From assembly GCA_018826645.1 (NCBI GenBank), contig JAHJZF010000008.1, positions 1 through 15,411 of the forward strand: a stretch of DNA of 15,411 bases, in the 5' to 3' direction. Every line of letters starts with the position of its first letter. Position 1 is the first letter of the stretch. Below the pieces are notes generated by a model. That model did not search any database. It saw only the letters and a list, made by a program, of their open reading frames with translations, and had not been told where the DNA came from. A program made the translations under genes and the position numbers. Below are positions 7,745-12,465 of the stretch, one piece after another. Source of the DNA: Patescibacteria group bacterium. GTDB lineage: Bacteria > Patescibacteriota > Minisyncoccia > UBA6257 > Colwellbacteraceae.

Positions 7745-8692
7745 ATGAAAAATTTTGAAATTGCGATAATCCTAAACGAGATAGGGGAATATCTTTCTTT
7801 GCAAGATGAGCCGTTTCGTCCGCGCGCTTATAAAAAGGCAGCGATGGTGGTGGAGAACTTAGATAAAGAACTTAAAGATATTTACGAGGGAGGAGGTGTT
7901 AAGGCTTTAAAAGAAGTTCCCGGAATTGGACAGGCAATTGCCGAGAAGGTTGAAGAACTTTTAAAAACAGGTCGTTTAAAATATCACGAGAAGCTAAAGA
8001 AAGAATTGCCGGTAAACTTAACTGCTCTTTCTTCGATAGAGGGCTTGGGCTCGCGTAAAATCAAAGTTCTCTATGAGAAGTTGGGCGTTAAGAACATCGA
8101 TGATTTAAGAAATGTTGCCAGAAGCCACAGAATTAAAGACCTCCCCGGCTTCGGGATTAAATCCGAAGAGAACATTCTAAAAGGGATTCGATTTCATGAT
8201 TCTCAGGTGGGTCGCACCAGTCTAGGCGTCGCTATTCCTTTGGCGTCTACAATTACAAGAAGACTAGAAGAGCTTCCTAGCGTTTCCAAGGTTGTCGTAG
8301 CTGGTTCTTTGAGGCGCATGAAAGAAACGGTAGGCGATTTAGATTTTTTAGTAATATCTAAAAACCCCAAAGAGGTAATGGAATTTTTTACATCCCAAAA
8401 AGATGTAGTAAGGGTGTTGGCTAAGGGGAATACAAAATCTTCAGTTACTTTGCGTCAAGGCATAGATGCAGACTTGAGGATTGTGGAGGCGGATTCTTAT
8501 GGTGCGGCACTTGCCTATTTTACGGGGAGCAAGGCCCACAATATTGCTATGAGAAAGGTTGCCCAGAAAAAAGGACTTAAATTAAATGAATACGGACTAT
8601 ATAAGGGTAATAAGAAAATAGCTGGTAAATCCGAGAGGGAGATTTACGAGGCTTTAGGATTAAAATACGTAAAGCCGGAGATGAGGGAGTGA
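7745..8692 (+). CDS. PolX-like family X DNA polymerase without the PHP exonuclease domain
   Basis: Gap-filling DNA repair polymerase core of 315 aa. In order: an N-terminal 8-kDa-like domain with helix-hairpin-helix VPGIGQAIAEKV (58-69), further HhH motifs SIEGLGSRK (97-105) and LPGFGIKSEE (133-142), then the nucleotidyltransferase palm GSLRRMKETVGDLD (187-200; metal ligands D198 and D200), a third acidic motif DADLR (241-245), and the FTGSKAHNIAMR sugar/dNTP region (259-270). It ends at KPEMRE, the place where full-length bacterial PolX (about 570 aa) continues into its PHP 3'-5' exonuclease domain. The TGA directly abuts the rplT stop on the other strand, so no PHP part is hidden nearby. 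AGGATAAGG upstream gives a ribosome site. Confidence 0.9.
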   Translation: MKNFEIAIILNEIGEYLSLQDEPFRPRAYKKAAMVVENLDKELKDIYEGGGVKALKEVPGIGQAIAEKVEELLKTGRLKYHEKLKKELPVNLTALSSIEGLGSRKIKVLYEKLGVKNIDDLRNVARSHRIKDLPGFGIKSEENILKGIRFHDSQVGRTSLGVAIPLASTITRRLEELPSVSKVVVAGSLRRMKETVGDLDFLVISKNPKEVMEFFTSQKDVVRVLAKGNTKSSVTLRQGIDADLRIVEADSYGAALAYFTGSKAHNIAMRKVAQKKGLKLNEYGLYKGNKKIAGKSEREIYEALGLKYVKPEMRE

Positions 8693-9046
8693 TTAGCTAT
8701 TTAAAGTAGCCTGCTCAACCACTCTTTTAAAAGTTGCAGGTTCGTTTTCTGCCAAGTCGGCAAGAATCTTTCGATTTAAACCTATATTCTTTTTGGTTAG
8801 GGCATCGATAAGCCTGCTGTACGTGGTGCCATTTTCTCTAGCGCCGGCATTGATTTTCACCTGCCAAAGTTTTCTAAACTCTCTTTTCCTGACTCGTCTG
8901 TCGCGATAACTATATGTCCAAGCCTTCATAAGGGCTTGGCGAGCCGCCTTTTCTTTAGATTTTCGCCCCCACATAAATCCCTTAGTGTGCTTTAAGAGAT
9001 TCCTTCTTTTTTTAGCGGCCTGTGTGCCTCTTTTTATTCTTGGCAT
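8693..9046 (-). CDS. rplT: 50S ribosomal protein L20
   Basis: Primary rRNA-binding protein needed early in 50S assembly. The 117 aa chain is typical: MPRIKRGTQAAKKRRNLLK, GFMWGRKSKEKAARQALMKA, the tryptophan-tyrosine-rich YSYRDRRVRKREFRKLW and INAGARENG. It is the last gene of infC-rpmI-rplT, 2 bases after rpmI. In other bacteria L20 represses this operon by binding its mRNA. Its stop codon touches the PolX stop on the opposite strand, leaving no room for an intergenic terminator. Confidence 0.97.
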   Translation of the reverse strand: MPRIKRGTQAAKKRRNLLKHTKGFMWGRKSKEKAARQALMKAWTYSYRDRRVRKREFRKLWQVKINAGARENGTTYSRLIDALTKKNIGLNRKILADLAENEPATFKRVVEQATLNS

Positions 9047-9048
9047 GA

Positions 9049-9228
9049 TTAATTTAATTCGCTATTAATATTGGACCTGTCTTTACTGCTAATGCCCTTC
9101 ATGTTTCTGTTCTGACTTATGGCCTTTCTCGTTTTTTTAGCCCTGTTGTGTCCTAAACCCTTCTTTCTACGAAGAAGTTTGCCAGTTTTGGTTACTTTAA
9201 TTCTTTTTGTGTAGCTTTTTTTTGCCAT
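9049..9228 (-). CDS. rpmI: 50S ribosomal protein L35
   Basis: Small basic 50S protein: MAKKSYTKRIKVTKTGKLLR, then RRKKGLGHNRAKKTRKA, ending at NSELN. The ATG at 9228 was chosen because MAKK(S/T) is the family N-terminus; the frame extends ten codons further upstream but those residues do not look like L35. AGG six to eight bases before this ATG is a weak ribosome site. The 59 aa length is normal. Middle gene of the infC-rpmI-rplT operon. Confidence 0.95.
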   Translation of the reverse strand: MAKKSYTKRIKVTKTGKLLRRKKGLGHNRAKKTRKAISQNRNMKGISSKDRSNINSELN

Positions 9229-9258
9229 TTGCCTGAACGTCTGTATGAATAAAAGCAA

Positions 9259-9281
9259 GTGCTATTCTAATCTAATAGCGC
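9259..9281 (-). promoter_or_regulatory. Hairpin in the infC-rpmI intercistronic leader
   Basis: Stem of 8 bp with one non-Watson-Crick pair (arms 9259-9266 and 9274-9281, core GCTATT/AATAGC, 7-base loop), about 30 bases upstream of rpmI. It sits where L20 or IF3-operon control structures are found in other bacteria, but no match to a known L20 leader was identified. Confidence 0.35.
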
Positions 9282-9317
9282 CCATTAAATCAAGTTTTTC
9301 TCGTTAGGGATTCTGGT

Positions 9318-9863
9318 TTATTGCTGCTTCGGCTCTATAAGGGTTGTTAGCCCCCTACCCCCTGGTTTAATCTCTCGAGTCTGTTTAAAGGGCGTCTCGA
9401 TTTGTTCTAAGAATTCGCCCAACTTTCCTTTAGCGTAGTCTTTCATTCCTTTCTCCCTGCCTTTTAGGGTCATTTGGATTTCAACCTTGCTTCCTGCCTG
9501 TAGAAATTCTTCTAATCTTTTCAACTTGAAAGATAGGTCGTGATCTCCCTCGCGTGGGCTGATTTGAACACGTTTGGATTCGGGAGCTTTTTGTTGTTGT
9601 TGTTTTTTTAGCTCTTTTTCTTTTTGGTAACGGAATTTATCAAAGCTCACTATCTTGGCCACTGGAGGATTAGAATTTTCTGTGACCAGAACAAGGTCAA
9701 GTCCTGCTTCAGATGCTCTACTTTTGGCGTCAGTCAAACTTAAAACACCGAGGTTCTCCCCGGCTTCTCCGAGCACCCTAAGTTCGGGGGCCCTAATATT
9801 ATCGTTGGTCTTAAATTTTTCAATTTTGACCTGCTGATATTTATTTTTACTCTTACTAGGCAA
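9318..9863 (-). CDS. infC: Translation initiation factor IF-3
   Basis: IF-3 binds the 30S subunit and checks start-codon selection. The N-domain (NDNIRAPELRVLGEAGENLGV), the lysine-rich linker (KELKKQQQQKAPESKRVQ) and the C-domain (SPREGDHDLSFKLKRLEEFL, QMTLKGREKG, then GRGLTTLIEPKQQ) are all present. The only conventional start ahead of the conserved core is TTG at 9863 (181 aa), used here. An AUU at 9824, with AGGT four bases upstream, would give MEKFKTNDNIRAPELRVL, closely matching the short N-terminus of Bacillus IF-3, and AUU starts are a known infC trait. First gene of infC-rpmI-rplT. Confidence 0.95.
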   Translation of the reverse strand: MPSKSKNKYQQVKIEKFKTNDNIRAPELRVLGEAGENLGVLSLTDAKSRASEAGLDLVLVTENSNPPVAKIVSFDKFRYQKEKELKKQQQQKAPESKRVQISPREGDHDLSFKLKRLEEFLQAGSKVEIQMTLKGREKGMKDYAKGKLGEFLEQIETPFKQTREIKPGGRGLTTLIEPKQQ

Positions 9864-9881
9864 CGCTAAAAGATTACTTTA

Positions 9882-9911
9882 TTGACCAATTCTTAGCAAA
9901 TTATGTAAACT
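9882..9911 (+). promoter_or_regulatory. Promoter for the DUF4870-like gene
   Basis: TTGACC (9882-9887), an 18-bp spacer and TAAACT (9906-9911), with the ATG 8 bases further on at 9920. The message would be leaderless or have only one or two leader bases. It lies in the short divergent gap with infC. Confidence 0.45.
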
Positions 9912-9919
9912 TACGACAT

Positions 9920-10261
9920 ATGGAAAAAATACGAACGGATTACAAGGTTTGGGGAGCTCTCGCTTATATAATCTTTTTCTTGCCTCTTTTGGTGGGTGGT
10001 GTTGGGAAAGACTCTTTTGTTAGGTTTCATGTTCGTCAGGGATTGGGACTTCTTATCGCCTCGTTTGCGTTGAAGTTCATCACAATTATTCTCATATTAC
10101 CCCTATTTGTCCTGATAGGATTTTTATCTGCTCTTATTCCGATAGCATTGAATATATTTATCCTAGCGCTTTTGATTATGGGTATCATTAATGCTTCTAA
10201 AGGAGAAAAGAAGCTTCTGCCCGTGATAGGTGTGTGGGCTGATAAGCATTTGAAAATTTAA
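9920..10261 (+). CDS. DUF4870/Tic20-like small membrane protein
   Basis: 113 aa integral membrane protein with three to four hydrophobic segments (about 12-27, 40-75 and 77-92). The order of features fits DUF4870-like proteins: DYKVWGALAYIIFFLPLLVGG, VRFHVRQGLGLLI (a charged FHxRQG motif between helices 1 and 2), then ALNIFILALLIMGIINASKGEKKLLPVIG. The role of this family is not established. It is a single gene with its own promoter, divergent from infC. Confidence 0.75.
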   Translation: MEKIRTDYKVWGALAYIIFFLPLLVGGVGKDSFVRFHVRQGLGLLIASFALKFITIILILPLFVLIGFLSALIPIALNIFILALLIMGIINASKGEKKLLPVIGVWADKHLKI

Positions 10262-10285
10262 CTCCTAGTCTCTACATCTAGATAT

Positions 10286-10323
10286 GTGAAGAGTCCCGTC
10301 ATCGAACAACGGGGCGTCTTCAC
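10286..10323. other. Strong hairpin closing the accessory region
   Basis: GTGAAGA (10286-10292) pairs with TCTTCAC (10317-10323); after a single bulged G, seven more pairs (10293-10299 with 10309-10315, one G-T) enclose a 9-base loop. It lies between the ends of the DUF4870-like gene (+) and the 70-aa small gene (-). It lacks a T-run, so a bidirectional 3'-end structure is more likely than a classical terminator. Nothing else is seen in 10262-10349. Confidence 0.45.
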
Positions 10324-10349
10324 ACACCGTTGTCCTCAGGGACTCATGG

Positions 10350-10562
10350 TTAAGAGGGGCTGAGCTTCTTGTCGAGGGTTTCGACCGCTTGTTGGGCAAC
10401 TTCTGCCGTTTGGAGAAGAAGCGATGCAATGAACGTCGAGTCCGCGACAACAACAAAAGCCCCTTTTCCAACCTTGATGGGGCGTTTCCCCATCCCCTTA
10501 TCAGACGTGACAATCACCAACCTGCCGTGATCGCCAACTTCGATTGGATAAGTTTCGGCCAT
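10350..10562 (-). CDS. Small hypothetical protein, second gene of a coupled pair
   Basis: 70 aa, not recognised. It begins MAETYPIEVGDHGRLVIVT, has a basic glycine-lysine stretch (KGMGKRPIKVGKGAFVVV), and ends in a likely helix (LLLQTAEVAQQAVETLDKK). There is no signal peptide or membrane segment. Coding evidence is good. A strong AAGGAGG site (10573-10567) lies four bases before the ATG at 10562, and this ATG shares its A with the TGA of the preceding small gene, so the two are translationally coupled. Another ATG one codon upstream (10565) is too close to the ribosome site. The DNA is visibly richer in G+C than the flanking genes. Confidence 0.6.
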   Translation of the reverse strand: MAETYPIEVGDHGRLVIVTSDKGMGKRPIKVGKGAFVVVADSTFIASLLLQTAEVAQQAVETLDKKLSPS

Positions 10563-10732
10563 CATTCCTCCTTAGTCTTTTTCGCTTGTAATTCACGGTC
10601 GAGCTTCTGGACGGCTTTATCGAATTCCCAGCGGTGTGCATAACCGACATGGACACGTAAGACCGTTAGTAGACAGTACCTACACCGCATGTCGAAAGGA
10701 TAGAGGAAGGGCTCTGCTTTATGGTCTGGCAT
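10562..10732 (-). CDS. Small hypothetical protein with a CxxC motif, first gene of a coupled pair
   Basis: 56 aa, not recognised: MPDHKAEPFLYPFDMRCRYCLLTVL, then a charged helix rich in K, E and Q (WEFDKAVQKLDRELQAKKTKEE). One CxxC (RCRYC) could help bind a metal, but a single pair is not a full site unless the protein dimerises. The ATG at 10732 was chosen because AAGG lies six bases upstream; an in-frame TTG at 10756 lies inside the stem of the leader hairpin and is not credible. The leader carries the nested palindrome at 10742-10788. G+C is higher than in the neighbours. Confidence 0.5.
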   Translation of the reverse strand: MPDHKAEPFLYPFDMRCRYCLLTVLRVHVGYAHRWEFDKAVQKLDRELQAKKTKEE

Positions 10733-10741
10733 GTTTACCTT

Positions 10742-10788
10742 CTTTCGGGAACTCAACTACTAAGACTTAGTAACTGAGTTCCCGAAAG
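10742..10788 (-). promoter_or_regulatory. Nested-palindrome leader A upstream of the CxxC small gene
   Basis: A perfect 14-bp outer stem, CTTTCGGGAACTCA (10742-10755) / TGAGTTCCCGAAAG (10775-10788), two unpaired bases on each side, then an inner dyad TACTAAG (10758-10764) / CTTAGTA (10766-10772). In the minus-strand RNA the 3' end of the outer stem lies directly before the AAGG ribosome site of the gene at 10732. A block reading GTACTTTAATG on the minus strand (10805-10795) lies just upstream and recurs before leader B. There is no T-run, so it is unlikely to be a terminator. Confidence 0.65.
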
Positions 10789-10866
10789 GAAATACATTAA
10801 AGTACAGTATCCAAAACCTGCCACATCGTAGATGGATAGTCAATATAAATAACAAAACCCCACGGC

Positions 10867-11220
10867 CTAAAAAAGGAAGGAAGGTAAAAATATATACATT
10901 AACGTGCCTCCAACAATTTCTGTAAGAGGATGTAATATAGATATTTTTGCACCACAACATCTTGCTCTACCTCTAAGCGCAAGGTAGTTAATTAGCGGAA
11001 GATTCGCATCAAATTTGGATAGTTCTTCTCCACAAGATTCACAATAACAATGCGAAAATATAAGGAGGTGCCTTCTATTTTTTATACGATATATATAAAC
11101 GTTAATGCCTCCCATCAGCAATACAAAAAAATACCATCCGAACAAATTTAACATTATAGAATACCCCCCGATTATTATAATGAATGCGATAAGCATCACC
11201 CCTGCTAAGTATTTGTTCAT
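10867..11220 (-). CDS. Stand-alone prepilin peptidase N-terminal (DiS_P_DiS-like) membrane domain
   Basis: 117 aa. Hydrophobic segments (about 5-20 and 26-44) lead into INVYIYRI, then CESCG (60-64), LPLINYLALRGRARCCGAKI and HPLTEIVGG. This is the layout of the N-terminal domain of type IV prepilin peptidases (PF06750), whose two cysteine pairs usually bind zinc. The first CxxC is intact, but in the second pair the usual first cysteine is alanine (A86) with an adjacent CC (88-89). The catalytic aspartyl-protease (A24) domain is absent and does not follow in another frame. It may be a remnant or a partner protein. TATACT six bases before the ATG predicts leaderless expression. Confidence 0.65.
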   Translation of the reverse strand: MNKYLAGVMLIAFIIIIGGYSIMLNLFGWYFFVLLMGGINVYIYRIKNRRHLLIFSHCYCESCGEELSKFDANLPLINYLALRGRARCCGAKISILHPLTEIVGGTLMYIFLPSFLF

Positions 11221-11226
11221 GGTTTA

Positions 11227-11232
11227 AGTATA
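11227..11232 (-). promoter_or_regulatory. -10 box (TATACT) for the prepilin-peptidase-domain gene
   Basis: On the minus strand TATACT, six bases (TAAACC), then the ATG at 11220. No -35 is recognisable. Same spacing as the boxes at 3157, 6390 and 11953. Confidence 0.5.
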
Positions 11233-11260
11233 TATCAAGCTAAAGAAGTGAGGCGATTCA

Positions 11261-11288
11261 AAAAAACAAAAAACCCCATATATTGGGG
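11261..11288 (-). terminator. Rho-independent terminator of the small membrane protein gene
   Basis: Minus strand: CCCCA / TGGGG stem (11288-11284 with 11278-11274) around a 5-base loop, followed directly by TTTTTTGTTTTTT (11273-11261). It lies 70 bases downstream of the stop of the gene at 11359-11574. The 138 bases between this gene and the next hold only this terminator and the -10 box at 11227. Confidence 0.8.
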
Positions 11289-11358
11289 CATTAGTATCAC
11301 ATGAGGGGGAATAGAATTACATAAAACGAAAGAGAGCCCACAAGCAGCCCCTTCCGCC

Positions 11359-11574
11359 TCAACTACGTGAATGCAATTGGGGGTCGGGAGCCTCTTGGGG
11401 CTCATTGATGCCTTGGATGGCCTCGAGGATGAAATAGGTGGAAACCACCAGCACAGCAAGAATGCCCGTCCCCATCCACAGAATCGGGTCAGGCCTTTCT
11501 CCTGTGAATCCGCTGGCAGTCCATCCAGCACACACGAAGACCAGTGTTATCAGATAGCGGACCTTGATAGACAA
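11359..11574 (-). CDS. Small hypothetical membrane protein
   Basis: 71 aa, not recognised. Two hydrophobic segments (about 7-20 and 33-51) are joined by a short loop (SGFTGERPDPILW), with a hydrophilic tail (INEPQEAPDPQLHSRS). The start is TTG at 11574, with GAGGT five bases upstream; no ATG fits. Support for a real gene comes from a full expression unit around it: a promoter (11657-11685), a structured leader (11584-11636), a ribosome site and a terminator (11261-11288). The DNA is richer in G+C than the surrounding 40-45% background, like the small-gene pair at 10350-10732, which suggests shared or foreign origin. Confidence 0.6.
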   Translation of the reverse strand: MSIKVRYLITLVFVCAGWTASGFTGERPDPILWMGTGILAVLVVSTYFILEAIQGINEPQEAPDPQLHSRS

Positions 11575-11583
11575 GGCTTACCT

Positions 11584-11636
11584 CTTTTCTCGACTATTCA
11601 ATTACCAAACCTTGGTAGCTCAATAGTCGAGAGAAG
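11584..11636 (-). promoter_or_regulatory. Nested-palindrome leader B upstream of the small membrane protein gene
   Basis: Outer arms 11584-11598 (CTTTTCTCGACTATT) and 11622-11636 (AATAGTCGAGAGAAG) pair over 15 positions with one imperfect pair. Three unpaired bases follow on each side, then an inner stem TTACCAA (11602-11608) / TTGGTAG (11612-11618) with a 3-base loop. The layout repeats leader A although the stem sequences differ. On the minus strand GTACTTTTAATG (11648-11637) precedes the stem, and AGAGGTAAG with the ribosome site follows it. Confidence 0.65.
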
Positions 11637-11656
11637 CATTAAAAGTACGTGATATG

Positions 11657-11685
11657 TTTATACCACAAAACAAGCGATAGGTCAA
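11657..11685 (-). promoter_or_regulatory. Sigma-70-type promoter for the small membrane protein gene
   Basis: Minus strand: TTGACC (11685-11680), a 17-bp spacer and TATAAA (11662-11657). Expected start near 11650, giving a leader of about 75 bases that contains GTACTTTTAATG and hairpin B. The best -35/-10 pair in the window. Confidence 0.65.
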
Positions 11686-11706
11686 TAGAGCGAGTGTCCT
11701 ATGTTG

Positions 11707-11946
11707 CTAAAGAAGATGTTTGTTACGGAAAGCAAAACCGGATCCTTGTTTCAAATATTTTTCGAAGATGAGAGCTTTATTTTTGTTTGGGAAAGCACAG
11801 TACCACACCAAGACATAGGGTCTCTTGCTCGAAGAATATCTTGCTGAGCCACCATTGTGCTCCAACAATCTTCTTGCAACATCTTCGGTAGTCCCTATGT
11901 AATAACTTTTATCCTTTGAACTTTGTAAAATATAAACAAAATACAT
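11707..11946 (-). CDS. Stand-alone GIY-YIG nuclease-domain protein (copy 1)
   Basis: 79 aa, a single GIY-YIG domain: YFVYILQSSKDKSYYIGTT carries the paired tyrosine motifs, VARRLLEHNGG supplies the catalytic arginine and histidine region, and FEKYLKQGSGFAF the C-terminal glutamate motif. This is the common small GIY-YIG family (YhbQ/UPF0213-like), often annotated as an excinuclease subunit C N-domain-like or putative endonuclease; the cellular role is not established. The ATG at 11946 was chosen because homologues begin M(Y/F)xVYIL and a TATAAT box lies six bases upstream. The frame runs further upstream into palindromic repeats (11961-12017), which are not coding. Confidence 0.85.
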   Translation of the reverse strand: MYFVYILQSSKDKSYYIGTTEDVARRLLEHNGGSARYSSSKRPYVLVWYCAFPNKNKALIFEKYLKQGSGFAFRNKHLL

Positions 11947-11952
11947 AATGAA

Positions 11953-11958
11953 ATTATA
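11953..11958 (-). promoter_or_regulatory. -10 box (TATAAT) for GIY-YIG copy 1
   Basis: Minus strand TATAAT, six bases (TTCATT), then the ATG at 11946. The -35 region would fall inside the CTTCGC repeat starting at 11961. Confidence 0.55.
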
Positions 11959-11960
11959 CT

Positions 11961-12017
11961 GCCCTGCTTCGCATGAAGCTACGCATGGGCTGGCCCTGCT
12001 TCGCATGAAGCTACGCA
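11961..12017. repeat. Two direct copies of a CTTCGC-type imperfect palindrome
   Basis: Two identical 25-bp units (11961-11985 and 11993-12017, period 32). Each contains CTGCTTCGC, then ATG, then AAGCTACGCA. The arms pair imperfectly (CTGC with GCAG in copy 2) and there is an inner CTTC/GAAG dyad. A degraded relative (CACTACTTCGCTTGAAC) follows at 12022-12038, and an inverted relative with a longer loop lies at 12081-12117. Confidence 0.85.
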
Positions 12018-12039
12018 GGACCACTACTTCGCTTGAACT

Positions 12040-12064
12040 AAAACAACCACTCTATGCAGTGGTT
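12040..12064 (-). terminator. Probable terminator downstream of tmRNA
   Basis: Minus strand: AACCACT / AGTGGTT, a 7-bp stem (12064-12058 with 12051-12045) around a 6-base loop, followed by GTTTTAG. It lies about 55 bases beyond the tmRNA 3' end. The T-run is short, so termination may be partial. Confidence 0.5.
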
Positions 12065-12080
12065 TGATTCATATGGTGCC

Positions 12081-12120
12081 CGCACTGCGTAGCTTGAACG
12101 TAGTGAAAGCGAAGCAGTGG
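12081..12120. repeat. Inverted CTTCGC-type palindrome at the tmRNA 3' end
   Basis: Arms CACTGC...GCAGTG enclose GTAGCTT...GCGAAG. On the minus strand it reads CTGCTTCGC, a longer 13-14 base loop, then CAAGCTACGCAG, sharing both arms with the direct copies at 11961-12017. It begins exactly where the tmRNA 3' end lies, overlapping the discriminator and the last acceptor-stem bases. Confidence 0.75.
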
Positions 12121-12465
12121 AGATGGCGGGAATCGAACCCGCGTTCGAACTAGTCATGCAAGAACCTACTACAAACTTAGTCCAGTCTGTTTTAGGTGGT
12201 GAGCTGAAGACTGAACAAAAAACTCATCACCCGGTCAGATTTGAATGTCCGCAGACTCTTCCTAACCAAAAGGGTCAACGTGAGCTTGGATTATGACACC
12301 GCGACTCCCTACCCAAGCAATTGGGAAGCGATGCAGCTCTTAGGCGTATGCCAGAGCTGGTTGACGATTTAAGTTTGCACTTATCTCGTTGGTGAGGCTA
12401 TTTAGGAGTTCCTCAGCTCCGTTTGCGGTTCGCGCAATCAATAATTCGTCTTGCCGATCATCCCC
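12118..12465 (-). ncRNA. ssrA: Transfer-messenger RNA (tmRNA)
   Basis: Rescues ribosomes stalled on broken mRNA and tags the product for degradation, together with SmpB. The acceptor stem pairs GGGGATG (12465-12459) with CATCTCC (12125-12119), one G-U, with discriminator A at 12118. CCA is not encoded (CTG follows). The T-arm GCGGG-TTCGATT-CCCGC is near the 3' end. Long stem H2 pairs GAACCGCAAAC with GTTTGT/GGTTC. Pseudoknot PK1 has GGAG/CTCC and TGAGG/CCTCA. The resume codon follows GATAAGT: GCA AAC TTA ... gives the tag ANLNRQPALAYA and a TAA inside a CAGCTC/GAGCTG hairpin. The D-like region is divergent (GGCAAGACG). The 348 nt length is typical. The 5' end is inferred from pairing and overlaps the smpB stop. 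Confidence 0.93.

Noticed and set aside
10265..10513. 82-aa minus-strand open frame near the end of the small-gene pair
   Set aside because: It overlaps the 70-aa gene in another frame, has no ribosome site, and runs through the hairpin at 10286-10323; the coupled pair has much better support.
10742..10788. Rho-independent terminator
   Set aside because: The stem is long but there is no T-run on either strand, and it directly precedes a ribosome site and start codon.
11371..11652. 93-aa plus-strand open frame across the small membrane protein and leader B
   Set aside because: It is antisense to a gene with its own promoter, ribosome site and terminator, and would be translated through the palindrome; no ribosome site was seen.
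11947..12024. N-terminal extension of GIY-YIG copy 1 through the repeats
   Set aside because: The extra 26 residues come from palindromic repeats, homologues start at M(Y/F)xVYIL, and a -10 box lies inside the extension.
11961..12120. CRISPR array
   Set aside because: Only two exact units with a 7-base gap, plus diverged relatives; no regular spacers and no cas genes.
12403..12421. GGAGCTG ... CTCC on the minus strand as the tmRNA 5' end
   Set aside because: It pairs with the 3' acceptor CATCTCC only with a mismatch, it would cut off the H2 strand (GAACCGCAAAC), and it is better explained as pseudoknot PK1. GGGGATG at 12465 pairs throughout.
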